From assembly GCF_000284375.1 (NCBI RefSeq), contig NC_017249.1, positions 5,124,001-5,188,000 of the forward strand: a stretch of 64,000 nt of DNA. Direction: 5' to 3'. The position numbers and the translations under genes were made by a program. Within the stretch, counting starts at the first letter, position 1; each line of letters opens with the position of its first letter. Positions 24,946 through 34,239 of this stretch are shown here, piece after piece. Source of the DNA: Bradyrhizobium japonicum USDA 6 (GTDB lineage: Bacteria > Pseudomonadota > Alphaproteobacteria > Rhizobiales > Xanthobacteraceae). The notes under the pieces are model-generated. The model searched no databases. It was not told where the DNA came from and saw only the letters and a program-made list of their open reading frames with translations.

Positions 24946-25059
24946 TCATGCCAAGCAGGACACGATGGCGAGCACGACGTCGGCGCCCAGGTCGCCTGAG
25001 TACATCGTGAAAAGGATGGCAGCGCCAAGAACAACAGCAGAGACCTTGAGAATAATCAT
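24946..25059 (-). CDS. 37-residue single-span membrane peptide
   Basis: An ATG at 25059 with GAGGGGATC in Shine-Dalgarno position opens a frame that is almost entirely one or two hydrophobic helices (MIILKVSAVVLGAAILFTMY, then ADVVLAIVSCLA). The composition is unlike the Arg-rich noise frames around it. It resembles small inner-membrane proteins or type I toxin peptides; no antisense RNA is evident. Confidence 0.5.
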   Translation of the reverse strand: MIILKVSAVVLGAAILFTMYSGDLGADVVLAIVSCLA

Positions 25060-25303
25060 TTTGAGATCCCCTCGTGGGTGAGAGGACACTGGACCCGGAT
25101 TGTTTCCTGAGTGCTTCGCGTGATGCGGCGAACGGTTTCATTCACCGAGGTGTTATCCGTGAGGGGCCGCTCGACTTGGAGGCCGCAACAGGGCTGCTGC
25201 GCCCCGATGCATTTTCGAGATCAAGCCCGGGGGGCATCCCAATCGATCTGGCGCGCGCCAACGATGACTTCAAAACTCTCTCGCAAGAGCGAGCGGAAGG
25301 GCC

Positions 25304-25462
25304 TCAGTTGCTCCGTTCCGACCTCCAGCCGGTGTCCCGATGTGAAATGGTGGCGGTGATATCGACATCTCTGCCGGCCGACTGGCGCCAGGCCGCCACG
25401 CCGAAACACACCGTCAGCGTCAATGTCGTCAGCAATAGCAGCACGGACAGAAACTGGCTCAC
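25304..25462 (-). CDS. 52-residue membrane peptide
   Basis: A GTG at 25462 with TGGGGG six bases upstream gives a protein with one strong membrane helix (FLSVLLLLTTLTLTVCFGVAAW) followed by a short hydrophilic tail. An in-frame ATG at 25501 lacks a ribosome site. A 152-codon frame covers the same bases on the other strand but has no membrane or domain signal; I favour the minus-strand call without certainty. Confidence 0.42.
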   Translation of the reverse strand: MSQFLSVLLLLTTLTLTVCFGVAAWRQSAGRDVDITATISHRDTGWRSERSN

Positions 25463-26145
25463 GCGTACCCCCAGCAAGATCACGCGCGAACGCGCGCACA
25501 TCTGGCTGATTCGAAAAATGCAGTCCGACTGACCTAGGGAGCGTTTTCCCCAAGGTTGCAAACCCGCGGACCAACACTCGTAGCCCTTGAGCCACCGCGA
25601 CTCAGGAGCCGGCTCCGCACGCACCAGGCTTCTGCGCTTCACAAGAATTGGCCGGCTATTGCCGTCGTCACGGCATAGGCTTTGACGGGATGCTCGATGG
25701 CAGCCTCGCCGGCCTTCGTTCCATGAGGGAGGCGCGTCGAGGCCGGGCGTTGGCGCCTGGAAGCGCCGGCATCTGATGACACACCACGGCGGCTGAGGCG
25801 GTAGCGACCACCAGGGCTCGCCGGTTCACACCACGCAGGGCACCAACAAATACGCCGCCGGGCTCTAATACATTGTCCCGGCGGCGGTGTTCATTTCCAG
25901 CCCCGAGATGGGAACTAGCAAAAATCTCGGATAGAGATTTTACGCACGAAATCTCCGAGGGTTTCAGGCCGCCGGTTCACGCGTTGACGCGGTCGGGGAA
26001 GCTGTCACATTACTTTGACAGACAGGTGCCAATTTGGCCGGCGCTGGGATTTCAGAGCCCAGACCGGAATACGCGGCGAACGCTGCCAAGCGAACATATT
26101 CCGCTTGTGCAGCGTTCAGCATCCTCTCAATTTCGGGAGTTCGGC
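25463..26145. other. Gene-poor stretch of the accessory region
   Basis: 683 bases with no well-supported gene. On the minus strand around 25660-25830 two overlapping frames together look like an eroded small exported protein (a signal-like VNRRALVVATASAAVV in one frame, a protein-like AAIEHPVKAYAVTTAIAGQF in another), but nothing intact. The 25870-26145 part is probably the leader of the next gene. Confidence 0.5.
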
Positions 26146-26343
26146 GTGTTTGATGCTGAAATGACTGCGCTGCTCAGGGCGGTGCTCGACGAAGTTTGCG
26201 AAAATATTCCTGTAAGCGAGACCGGCGCCAGAGCGTACGTCGCCTCGAAGCTGCTCGATGCCGCGGCGCATGGGCACCGCTCAACCGACGCGTTGAAAGC
26301 GGCAGGTCGCAAGGCCCTGAACCCACCAACGATGTGGCGCTGA
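26146..26343 (+). CDS. Small hypothetical protein of a rhizobial type
   Basis: A 65-residue helical protein starting at a GTG (FDAEMTALLRAVLDEVCENI) and ending in RKALNPPTMWR. GGGAG lies about 6 bases before the GTG. The frame is open far upstream, but that part looks non-coding. Short proteins of this pattern, a helical body with a Thr-Met-Trp-Arg-like end, recur in rhizobia; the role is unknown. Confidence 0.7.
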   Translation: MFDAEMTALLRAVLDEVCENIPVSETGARAYVASKLLDAAAHGHRSTDALKAAGRKALNPPTMWR

Positions 26344-26413
26344 TTATCCGCTCCTCATCCGTACAACGATGATTCCGGTGGGTCGCTTGTTCAGTTAAGT
26401 CTTTGATTTGGCT

Positions 26414-26489
26414 TGGTGAGCGCGCTGGGGCTCGAACCCAGGACCCCGTGATTAAAAGTCACGTGCTCTACCGGCTGAGCTACGCGCTC
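26414..26489 (-). tRNA. tRNA-Lys (anticodon TTT)
   Basis: On the minus strand the sequence folds as a standard tRNA of 73 bases plus an encoded CCA: acceptor GAGCGCG paired with CGCGCTC, D-arm GCTC/GAGC, anticodon stem CGTGA/TCACG with loop CTTTTAA (anticodon at 26454-26456), and T-arm CTGGG-TTCGAGC-CCCAG. Confidence 0.97.
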
Positions 26490-26817
26490 CCATGGCCGCT
26501 GATGGCTTTCAAGATCGATCGCCATCGTCTTCGGACATTCGAGAAGCATGTCTTGCCGCTGCCTCAACTGGCGTCGCGGGGAAAAACCGGCTGTTTCCGG
26601 ATCATGCTTTCGGCCCGCGCTGTGTAGGGGGATGGGGCGCTGAGGTCAATAGCGCGAGTGGCGGCCCAAACTCCTGGCGGCGTAGGGGATTCGCTCGCGC
26701 TTTCCGCCGCTTAGGCCGGAATTTTCAACCCGATTGGCGGCCCGCTATCCACGCCGAACAGCGCCGGTGGCTTGCCGGCGCGGAAGTTTCACCGGCGCCG
26801 CGAGACCGTTCGGCCCG
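26490..26817. other. Gene-free stretch between tRNA-Lys and ndvB
   Basis: 328 bases upstream of the tRNA on the minus strand, so it should hold the tRNA promoter and the end of the ndvB transcript. No gene, repeat or clear terminator stands out, and tRNA-adjacent integration marks (integrase, repeated tRNA 3' end) are absent. Confidence 0.6.
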
Positions 26818-29487
26818 TCAGTTCGCCTCCCGCCGCACCTCGCTCGGCACCGGCTGCGGCGTGCCGGCGGGGGTCGGCAGCGCAACCGGGCGCAGGCCGA
26901 TCAGTTCGGCGGTGCGGATCGCGCTGTCGCGCCAGAACTGGAACGAGTTGATGCGGCTGAGCTCGAGGATCGCGATCGCGACCGCGGCCAGGAACGGCAG
27001 GCTTTGCAGCACCAGGACGCCGGCGAAGATGTAGATCTCGGTGATCTGGCGATAGCTGTTGGAGGCGATCAGCACGCCGGCGCCGATCACCAGCAGGGTG
27101 CCGATCACGGCCTCCCAGAATGCCTGGAACTCGATCGACATTCTGGACAGGCCGCCCTTGGAGGTGCGCGCGAACGCGATGTGCTCGGTGATGAGACCTT
27201 GTGCCACCGCGCGCGACACCGTCCATTGCACGCTCATCGCCGCGATCATGGCGCCCATCATCTGGCCGGGTTTGATCGCGACGCGTGCGCGGTACATCGA
27301 CAGGAAGTGCGCGAGCGAGACGACGAAGGCGCCGATGATCGGCAAGGTCAGGATCTTGTCGGGGATGGCGATGTCGGCGAAGGCGACGATCGGCACCCAG
27401 ATGAGGTTGAGCAGCGCGACCACCACGCCGAGGCTCTCGGCGCCGAGCCAGTTCAGCCAGCCCAAGCCATATTCGCGCTTCTGGTCGGGCGTCAGCCGGC
27501 TGCGGCCGGGCAGGAAGTGCCGCCAGTGCTTCTTCACGATCTGGAGGCCGCCATAGGCCCAGCGGTGACGCTGCTTCTTGAAGGCCTCGTAGGTGTCGGG
27601 GAGCAGGCCCTGGCCGTAGCGGTGATTGGTGTAGTGGGTGGTCCAGCCGAGCTCCTGGATCGCAAGGCCGAGATCGCTATCCTCGCAGATCGTGTCGGAT
27701 GACCAGCCGCCGGCCATGTCCATCGCGGCGCGGCGGATCAGGCACATCGTGCCGTGTACGATGATGGCGTTGGCCTCGTTGCGCTGGACCATGCCGATGT
27801 CGAAGAAGCCCGCATACTCGCCGTTCATGATGTAGTGCATGATCGACAGGTCGCCGTCGCGATGCTCCTGCGGCGCCTGCACGAGGCCGACGCGCGGGTC
27901 GGCGAAAGCGGGCACGAGGTCCTTCAGCCAGTCGGGATCGACGGCATAGTCGGCATCGAGGATGCCGATGATCTCGGCATCGACGGCGGTGCGGTCCATC
28001 GCGATCCGCAGCGCGCCGGCCTTGAAGCCCTGCACCTTTTCCGCGTTGATGAACTTGAAGCGTTCACCGAGCGCGCGGCAATGGTCCTGGATCGGCTGCC
28101 AGAACGCGGGATCAGGCGTGTTGTTGATGATGACGACGCATTCATAGTTCGGATAGTTCAGCCGCGACAGCGCATCGAGCGTCTGCTTCAGCATCTCGAC
28201 CGGCTCGAAATAAGCGGGGATGTGGATCGAGACCTTCGGATAGTAATTTTCCGGAACGTTCTCGACCGGCTTGCTCTTGGAGAGCAGCCGCTGCGGCGGC
28301 CGGCCCAAGGCCACCGCCGCGATCTCGTCGACGCGCGCCATCGCGATGAGGACAAGGGGAACAAGCAGGATCATGCCGAGCGTGAGCGCGAAGGCCGAGC
28401 CGAAGATGAAATAGTGGTCGTTCCAGAACGCGAACACGGTCGCGGCCCAGGCGCCGACGCCGTTGGCGGTCGCCGACAGCAGGAATGCCTGCCTGGCGGT
28501 CGGCTGCTCCAGCCGCAGGATCGGCAGCGACAGGAGGATGCCGACCAGCAGCGCAATTCCCATCAGCTTCCAGTAGTCGGGATTCTCGACCGGGCCGGTC
28601 CAGGCGAATTTCGGCTCGCGGCTGGCGTTGAGGATGCCCCAGTACGGGCCGACGCCGCCCTCGAAATACTTCCAGGGCTGATCGATGGCTTCGACGATGT
28701 TGTATTCCATGCCGATGGCTTCGGCGCGGCTGACGAAGTTGCGCAGGGTCAGCGCCTGCTGGAACGGGCCGGGGTCGGCGTTGCGCAGGTTGTAGCCCTG
28801 GCTCGGCCAGCCGAATTCGGCGATCACGATGCGCTTGCCGGGGAACAGATTGCGCAGCAGGTTGTAGCGGTCGACGGCCTGGTCGACCGCCTGGTCCGAG
28901 CGGAAGTTTTCCCAATAGGGCAGCACGTGGGCGGCGATGAAGTCGACATTGGAGGCAAGGTCGGGATTGTCGCGCCAGATGTTCCAGATCTCGCCGGTCG
29001 TGACGGGCACGCGGACCGAGCCCTTGACCTTCTTGATCATGTCGATGAGGTCTTCGACCTTCTGCTCGCCGCGGTAGATCACCTCGTTGCCGACCACGAC
29101 GCCGACGACGTTGCTGTTCTTGCGGGCGAGCTCGATGGCGGCCTTGATCTCGCGCTCGTTGCGATCCTTGTCCTTGTCGATCCAGGCGCCGACCGTGACC
29201 TTCAGGCCGAACTCGGCCGCGATCGGCGGCACCAGCTCGACGCCGCCCGTGGACGAATAGAGACGGATCGCGCGCGTCATCGTCGACAGCGTCTTCAGGT
29301 CGGCGCGGATTTTCTCGACGGTCGGGATATTGTCGATGTCGGGATGGGCCGCGCCTTCGAACGGGGCGTAGGAGACGCTGGGCAGGAGGCCCTTGAAGTC
29401 GGGCGCGGGTTCCCTGTCCCGCATGACTCCCCAGATGCCGGCGTGAAGCGCGGACACAAGCAACAGAACGGCGGCGACAACGCGCAT
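26818..29487 (-). CDS. ndvB: Beta-glucan synthase with GH17-like and GT2 domains (NdvB type)
   Basis: An 889-residue inner-membrane protein. After one N-terminal hydrophobic segment comes a periplasmic glycoside hydrolase 17-like domain with VVGNEVIYRGE (about residue 132) and IAEFGWPSQGYN (about 222) carrying the two acidic residues. Two or more membrane helices (about 310-395) lead to a cytoplasmic family 2 glycosyltransferase: DADY near 509, CEDSD near 602 and the processive QRHRW near 637. Four more membrane helices follow. Size and architecture match NdvB of Bradyrhizobium japonicum, which makes cyclic beta-(1,3),(1,6)-glucans needed for osmoadaptation and nodulation. The 554-residue NdvC-like gene lies divergently 1 kb away, which supports the call. 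Confidence 0.82.
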   Translation of the reverse strand: MRVVAAVLLLVSALHAGIWGVMRDREPAPDFKGLLPSVSYAPFEGAAHPDIDNIPTVEKIRADLKTLSTMTRAIRLYSSTGGVELVPPIAAEFGLKVTVGAWIDKDKDRNEREIKAAIELARKNSNVVGVVVGNEVIYRGEQKVEDLIDMIKKVKGSVRVPVTTGEIWNIWRDNPDLASNVDFIAAHVLPYWENFRSDQAVDQAVDRYNLLRNLFPGKRIVIAEFGWPSQGYNLRNADPGPFQQALTLRNFVSRAEAIGMEYNIVEAIDQPWKYFEGGVGPYWGILNASREPKFAWTGPVENPDYWKLMGIALLVGILLSLPILRLEQPTARQAFLLSATANGVGAWAATVFAFWNDHYFIFGSAFALTLGMILLVPLVLIAMARVDEIAAVALGRPPQRLLSKSKPVENVPENYYPKVSIHIPAYFEPVEMLKQTLDALSRLNYPNYECVVIINNTPDPAFWQPIQDHCRALGERFKFINAEKVQGFKAGALRIAMDRTAVDAEIIGILDADYAVDPDWLKDLVPAFADPRVGLVQAPQEHRDGDLSIMHYIMNGEYAGFFDIGMVQRNEANAIIVHGTMCLIRRAAMDMAGGWSSDTICEDSDLGLAIQELGWTTHYTNHRYGQGLLPDTYEAFKKQRHRWAYGGLQIVKKHWRHFLPGRSRLTPDQKREYGLGWLNWLGAESLGVVVALLNLIWVPIVAFADIAIPDKILTLPIIGAFVVSLAHFLSMYRARVAIKPGQMMGAMIAAMSVQWTVSRAVAQGLITEHIAFARTSKGGLSRMSIEFQAFWEAVIGTLLVIGAGVLIASNSYRQITEIYIFAGVLVLQSLPFLAAVAIAILELSRINSFQFWRDSAIRTAELIGLRPVALPTPAGTPQPVPSEVRREAN

Positions 29488-29701
29488 CGCGGCTAAACCA
29501 AAAGGGGCTGAGGTGGCAGGGAAGCGGATCCGACCCCGAGATCCGACCGAGTCCGCGGCAAATGGAGCATACCTCTGCCGGACGGTTTCACAACTGTCAT
29601 GGCCTCATGACCGTATGAGGGCATGACAGTTTCGGAATGTGCGGCAGTGCCAACCGCTTCTATCGCCGATCGTTCCTGAACGGCGGCTGAAACAATCGCG
29701 G

Positions 29702-30298
29702 CTATTTCGAGGGCGCCGGCGTCGGGCTTGCCGCAGGCGCGGGGCTCGCGGCCGGCTGCGGGGCCTGCGAATTGCCCGTGGTTGGCGCCGCCGTCTGGGC
29801 GGCGCTGGCTGCCGCCTGCTGCGGCTGGGATGCCGGGTTGATCCAGCAGGCGTGCACGCGGCTGTCCAGGGTCTCGGCGACCTTGGGATCGATCTGGCCG
29901 CCAAAGCGGGTCAGGCAGCGGAAAGCCGCCTGGATGTGGCCGCCGGGGCAGCCGAAGCGGTCGTAGAGGTCGAGATGGCGGAACGCGGTATCGAGGTCGT
30001 CGCGCCACATCAGCCGCACCACGCGCCGGCCGAGCCAGACGCATTCGGGGTTGCCGGCCGGGCCGTTGATGACCTGGGCTGCTTCGGCGAACTCGTCGGT
30101 GCGGCGCTGGTTCTGGGCGGCGTCCTTGGCGGCGGCATCGGCGGGCTGGGCAGCCGCCTTGCCCTGGTCCGGGGCAGGCGTGCCGCTCTGGGCGGAGGCG
30201 CCACCGAGACCGACCATCACGACCAGGGAGGAGACGGCCAAGGTGGCGGCGAACTGCCGCAGGACCGCATTTCGTAACTCGAACACCCGTTGCCGCAT
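29702..30298 (-). CDS. Secreted Ala/Pro-rich hypothetical protein in the ndv locus
   Basis: A 198-residue protein with a signal peptide (LAVSSLVVMVGLGGASAQ), an Ala/Gln/Asp-rich linker, a central folded domain of about 90 residues with three or four Cys (NPECVWLGRR, DRFGCPGGHIQ, FRCLTRFGG, VHACWINP) and a long Ala/Pro/Ser/Gln tail. It lies between ndvB and ndvC on the ndvB strand, 214 bases upstream of ndvB, so it could share a transcript. A third gene named ndvD is known in this locus in B. japonicum, described as membrane-associated; this protein has no membrane helices apart from the signal, so I do not use that name. Confidence 0.78.
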   Translation of the reverse strand: MRQRVFELRNAVLRQFAATLAVSSLVVMVGLGGASAQSGTPAPDQGKAAAQPADAAAKDAAQNQRRTDEFAEAAQVINGPAGNPECVWLGRRVVRLMWRDDLDTAFRHLDLYDRFGCPGGHIQAAFRCLTRFGGQIDPKVAETLDSRVHACWINPASQPQQAAASAAQTAAPTTGNSQAPQPAASPAPAASPTPAPSK

Positions 30299-30520
30299 GA
30301 ATTCCCCAATATATCAGCTGACCGCCCGCGCCAGGACCTCGCGGACTCGCCGGTGATGGCGTCCAAATGGGTCCCCAATGCGGCGGCAAAGTCCTGCCGA
30401 GTCCATGACCTGAATTTGAAATTTTGTCCAGCAAAGTCACGATCCTAGGCCTCTGTCGAACGGCCGCAGGTAAATTCCTCGGGGGAGGGAAGGATCCATC
30501 TCGGACACACCCCTTGGCAG

Positions 30521-32185
30521 ATGGCGCGTGAGCAGGTAATCGACGGCACCTCGCGGAGGACGGAACCGATTTCTCTTCGTACGCCACTGGCGCTTCTGCT
30601 CGTTTCACTGGGTGCGATTGCTGCCGTGTGGTGGTGGCTGGCCACGCCAATCACACTCGCGCGCGCCCCGATCGACCCGGCCGACAAGGTCCAATGCGTC
30701 TCCTATGCGCCGTTCCGCGGGGATCAGTCGCCGCTGAACGCGTGGACCCATATCGAGGCCGACCAGATCGAGCAGGATTTGCGCCAGCTCAAGGAGATCA
30801 CCGACTGCGTCCGCACCTATTCGATGGAGAACGGGCTCGACCAGGTGCCGGCGATCGCCGCCAAGGTCGGCGGGCTGAAGGTGCTGCAGGGCATCTGGCT
30901 CTCCAGCAACCGCGCGAAGAATTTTGAGCAGGCCGCGCTCGCCGTCCGCCTTTCCAAGGAATTTCCCGGCATCGTCACCAGCATCATCGTCGGCAACGAG
31001 GTGCTGTTGCGCGGCGAGATGACGACGGCGGACCTCGTCTCCATCATCCGCTCGGTGAAGGCGCAGGTCAGCGTGCCCGTTACCTATGCCGACGTCTGGG
31101 AGTTCTGGCTCAGGAATCGCGAGGTCTATGACGCCGTCGACTTCGTCACGATCCACATCCTGCCTTATTGGGAGGACATTCCGGTGAAGGCGAAGTTCGC
31201 AGCGAGCCATGTCGAGGCGATCCGCGAGCGCATGGCGGTCGCGTTCCCCGGCAAGGAGATCCTGATCGGCGAGACCGGCTGGCCCAGCGAAGGGCGCATG
31301 CGCGAGGGCGCGCTGCCGTCGCGCACCAACCAGGCGCGCGTCGTCTCGGAAATCCTGGGCCTGGCGAAAGCGAACAAGTTTCGCGTCAATCTGATCGAGT
31401 CCTATGACCAGCCCTGGAAGCGCAAGCTGGAAGGCACCGTCGGCGGCTATTGGGGCCTGTATGACTCGGTGCGCCGGAACCTGAAATATCCGCCGGGCCA
31501 GCCGATCAGCAATTTCCCGTACTGGAAATGGTACATGGGCGCCGGCATGGGCCTCTGCGTGCTGGTGTTCGCGGTCGCCGGCCTCACGCTGCGCCGTCGG
31601 CCGTGGACGCCGCGCTTCTCGGCATGGCTCGGCGTCGCGATCTCGGCGACGTCAGCGGGCGCCCTGCTCGGGATCGGCGTCGACAAGATGTATTATGAGA
31701 GCTACGGCATCGGCGGCTGGCTGCACTGGGGCGCGCTGCTTCTGGCCGGCATCCTGTCGCCGATCTTCTGCGCGCAGGCGATGGTGATCGGCCGCAGCCT
31801 GCCGACCTTCCTCGATCTGCTCGGCCCGCGCGAGGGCCGGAAATGGTCGAAGCTCACCGCCGTGCTCGGCCTGACGCTGGCGGTGACCGCGGTGATTGCG
31901 GCGCAGACCGCGCTCGCGTTCGTGTTCGACTCGCGCTACCACGATTTCCCCTACGCCTCGCTGACGATGGCGGTGGTGCCGTTCGCAGTGCTGATGCTGA
32001 ACCGGCCGCAGATCGGCCAGCGTCCGATCGCGGAATCGGTATTCGCGGGCCTGCTCGCGCTGGCGGCCGCCTATGTGCTGTTCAACGAAGGCCGCGAGAA
32101 CTGGCAGTCGCTGTGGACCTGCGCGATCTACTTGCTGTTCGCGTTCACGCTGTGGCGGGCGCGGGCCGAGCAAATCCAAGAATGA
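30521..32185 (+). CDS. ndvC: Membrane protein with GH17-like domain (NdvC type)
   Basis: A 554-residue protein. One N-terminal membrane helix (LALLLVSLGAIAAVWWWLA) is followed by a GH17-like domain of about 270 residues with IVGNEVLLRGEM (about 157) and IGETGWPSEGRM (about 249), then about eight membrane helices. It has no glycosyltransferase domain. Size (about 62 kDa) and layout fit NdvC of B. japonicum, needed for the beta-(1,6) linkages of cyclic glucan. Its GH17 domain is clearly related to that of NdvB, so both probably act on the growing glucan in the periplasm. A possible alternative start lies at 30566. It overlaps the next, convergent gene by 41 bases. Confidence 0.8.
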   Translation: MAREQVIDGTSRRTEPISLRTPLALLLVSLGAIAAVWWWLATPITLARAPIDPADKVQCVSYAPFRGDQSPLNAWTHIEADQIEQDLRQLKEITDCVRTYSMENGLDQVPAIAAKVGGLKVLQGIWLSSNRAKNFEQAALAVRLSKEFPGIVTSIIVGNEVLLRGEMTTADLVSIIRSVKAQVSVPVTYADVWEFWLRNREVYDAVDFVTIHILPYWEDIPVKAKFAASHVEAIRERMAVAFPGKEILIGETGWPSEGRMREGALPSRTNQARVVSEILGLAKANKFRVNLIESYDQPWKRKLEGTVGGYWGLYDSVRRNLKYPPGQPISNFPYWKWYMGAGMGLCVLVFAVAGLTLRRRPWTPRFSAWLGVAISATSAGALLGIGVDKMYYESYGIGGWLHWGALLLAGILSPIFCAQAMVIGRSLPTFLDLLGPREGRKWSKLTAVLGLTLAVTAVIAAQTALAFVFDSRYHDFPYASLTMAVVPFAVLMLNRPQIGQRPIAESVFAGLLALAAAYVLFNEGRENWQSLWTCAIYLLFAFTLWRARAEQIQE

Positions 32186-32525
32186 ACAGGCCGATCGCAA
32201 GGCCCGACAGCACGACATTGTAGAGCACGATGCCGAGGCCGGCGGCGACGATGCCGACGGTCAGCAGCACGATCGACGGCCGCATCAGGTTCAGCGTCGC
32301 AACCACCAGCGCGACGATACCGAACACCGAATTCTTGAAAAGCACCGTCGCGACCGAGCGCGCCTTGCAGATCAGCGTCTGCAGGCCGGCATCACAGGCG
32401 AGGCCGACGGTCGAGTTCTCGATGCCGAGATAACGCAGATAGATCGCATAGCCGACGGACACGAAGCCGACGACGATCAGGAACTGCACCTGGTAGGGCG
32501 TGAGGCGGAAGGGCTTTTTTGTCAT
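32145..32525 (-). CDS. Four-helix integral membrane protein
   Basis: A 126-residue protein with four predicted membrane helices (FLIVVGFVSVGYAIYLRYL, SVFGIVALVVATLNLM, SIVLLTVGIVAAGLGIVLY, VVLSGLAIGLFILGF). A periplasmic or loop segment after helix 1 has two Cys about nine residues apart (GLACDAGLQTLICKA) that could pair. The 3' end overlaps ndvC by 41 bases in convergent orientation. It may belong to the ndv locus by position, but nothing in its sequence ties it to glucan synthesis. Confidence 0.72.
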   Translation of the reverse strand: MTKKPFRLTPYQVQFLIVVGFVSVGYAIYLRYLGIENSTVGLACDAGLQTLICKARSVATVLFKNSVFGIVALVVATLNLMRPSIVLLTVGIVAAGLGIVLYNVVLSGLAIGLFILGFARPAPATA

Positions 32526-32697
32526 GGGCGCAATATGGTCGGGATGACGGGAGGGGGCAACAGGCGAGGTGGATATTTCTGATCGCTTGCGCCGTTCGAC
32601 GAGTCATTGCTCGGCGGCCATTGAGGCCCCAGGGGTTGCGTAACAAGAGGGTCGCGCAACAGGGATCCGCGGGTAATGATCGAACTCGTAGGCGTTC

Positions 32698-34068
32698 CTA
32701 CCGCCTGAAGAACGACGACAGCGTCGATCCCGCCGAGGCCGTCTCCGGCTTCGCCGGTGCGGCCGGCGGCTGAGGCGCGGGGGCAGGCGCGGGCTCCTCG
32801 CGCTTCGACGAGCGCTTTGAGGAGTAGCTGCGGCGGCGCTTCTCCGGTTTGGCGGCAGGCGCGGGTGCCGTCGCAGTCTCGGCTTGCGGCGCCGCGTCCT
32901 GGATCTTCTCGGAGTTCTTCTCCTGAACCCGGTCCTGAGTCTTCTCTTGGCCCTTCTCCGCTCCGCCGCGCATCGACAGGCGCTGGCCGTCGAACACGGT
33001 GGTCTCGCAATGGCGGTCGTTCTCGGCGAGGCCCGCGCAGAGCTTTGCGGCGGCCGCCGCATTGATCAGCGGCCCGGCGCCGAGACGGAGCTGCATGCCG
33101 ACGCTGGCATTGCCCTCCTTGATCATGATGATCGGCCGCAGCGCCGCGATCTCGGGATTGGACTTGGTCAGGCCGCGCCAGAGCGCGCGCAGGCCGTCGA
33201 GCGAGTTGGCGCCGCCGAGGTCGATGGCGAAGCGCGTCTGCTGGACCGCGATTGCAGGGGCCTCGCTCTCGGCCGTCTCCGGCGGCTTGGCTGGCGCCGC
33301 GGCGACCTCGGTCGGGGCAGGCGTCTGTTCGGGCTTCTTCTCGGCGGCCTTCTCGGTCGTCTCGGGCTGCGTCAGCTTCGACGCGGCGGGATCGGGTGGC
33401 GCCATGATCGATTTTGATGGCACCAGCGGAAGCATAGGCAGTGCCGCCGTCGTCAGCGGCGACTGCGACACCAGCGAGGCCGCGGCAGCGGTCTGCGGCG
33501 GCGGGATCAACTGATCCTTTGCGGCCTCCTTCAGAGCGTCTTTTGCCGGCTCCTTCGCCTGGTCCTTCGCGGCTGCCGCGCGCGGCTTGTCACTCGACGG
33601 AGCCGGCGTCGAGGCGACCGGCGCGACGTTCGGCGCCGCGGGCTGTGCGTCAGGCGCCGGCGCGTCCTGCGGCTTCGCGCTCTGCTTGGCGATGGCGCCG
33701 GTGACGGAATCCATCCCTTGCTCGAGCACGGTGACGCGCGAATAGAGCCGGTCGCGGTCGGTGTTCAGCGTCTCGATGGCGGAGGCGAGGCGGCGGGCCT
33801 CGTTCTGGCTGTCCTTGGTCAGCATCTGGAGCCGGTCGGCCTGGCGCGACAGATCGGCCGACGCCACCTGGTCACGGCGCCAGCCGAGCTGGGCCTGATT
33901 GGCCAGCACGGCCAGCACGACGGCGCCGACGGCGGCCACGCCCCACGAGCCCAGCCGCCACATCATGCTGCGGTCGACTTCGCTTTCCTCGGCCAGAAGT
34001 CCGGAGAACAGCCCGCCGGTCTCCTTGGTCCCGAAGGCATCCGCCAATGGGTCGGAATCCTTTGCCAT
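32698..34068 (-). CDS. Inner-membrane protein with C-terminal SPOR-like domain
   Basis: A 456-residue single-span protein: cytoplasmic N-terminus of about 35 residues, one membrane helix (WGVAAVGAVVLAVLANQAQ), a coiled coil (ADRLQMLTKDSQNEARRLAS...VTVLEQGMDSV), a long Ala/Pro/Lys-rich linker, then about 85 residues (FAIDLGGANSLDGLRALWRG ... LRLGAGPLINAAAAAKLCAGL ... CETTVFDGQ) that look like a SPOR-type peptidoglycan-binding fold, and a disordered basic tail. SPOR proteins gather at denuded septal glycan. Its position before glmU may be coincidental. Domain call moderate. Confidence 0.72.
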   Translation of the reverse strand: MAKDSDPLADAFGTKETGGLFSGLLAEESEVDRSMMWRLGSWGVAAVGAVVLAVLANQAQLGWRRDQVASADLSRQADRLQMLTKDSQNEARRLASAIETLNTDRDRLYSRVTVLEQGMDSVTGAIAKQSAKPQDAPAPDAQPAAPNVAPVASTPAPSSDKPRAAAAKDQAKEPAKDALKEAAKDQLIPPPQTAAAASLVSQSPLTTAALPMLPLVPSKSIMAPPDPAASKLTQPETTEKAAEKKPEQTPAPTEVAAAPAKPPETAESEAPAIAVQQTRFAIDLGGANSLDGLRALWRGLTKSNPEIAALRPIIMIKEGNASVGMQLRLGAGPLINAAAAAKLCAGLAENDRHCETTVFDGQRLSMRGGAEKGQEKTQDRVQEKNSEKIQDAAPQAETATAPAPAAKPEKRRRSYSSKRSSKREEPAPAPAPQPPAAPAKPETASAGSTLSSFFRR

Positions 34069-34239
34069 GAACGTTAAGTGCCCAGCCCCGAACAGCTTCC
34101 CCGAATCAATCAGGGAACATTAACAGGAAAACCCCGTCGCACTTGAATTCCGGGCGTTCGCGGGGGTAGCAAGGCGACAGCTCAAGACGGCATCGGCCTG
34201 CCGCCGCCCGTTGATTCGGCCATGTTTGACAGGATTTCG

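Noticed and set aside
25074..25532. 152-codon plus-strand frame
   Set aside because: It covers a minus-strand peptide with a strong membrane helix, and its own sequence has no clear domain or convincing ribosome site. Some doubt remains.
25660..25830. Possible exported small protein on the minus strand
   Set aside because: The signal-like start and the protein-like end are in different frames with no single homopolymer that would join them; at best an eroded remnant.
26414..26817. tRNA-Lys as an integration site of a mobile island
   Set aside because: No integrase, no repeated tRNA 3' end within the window, and both sides carry core-like genes.
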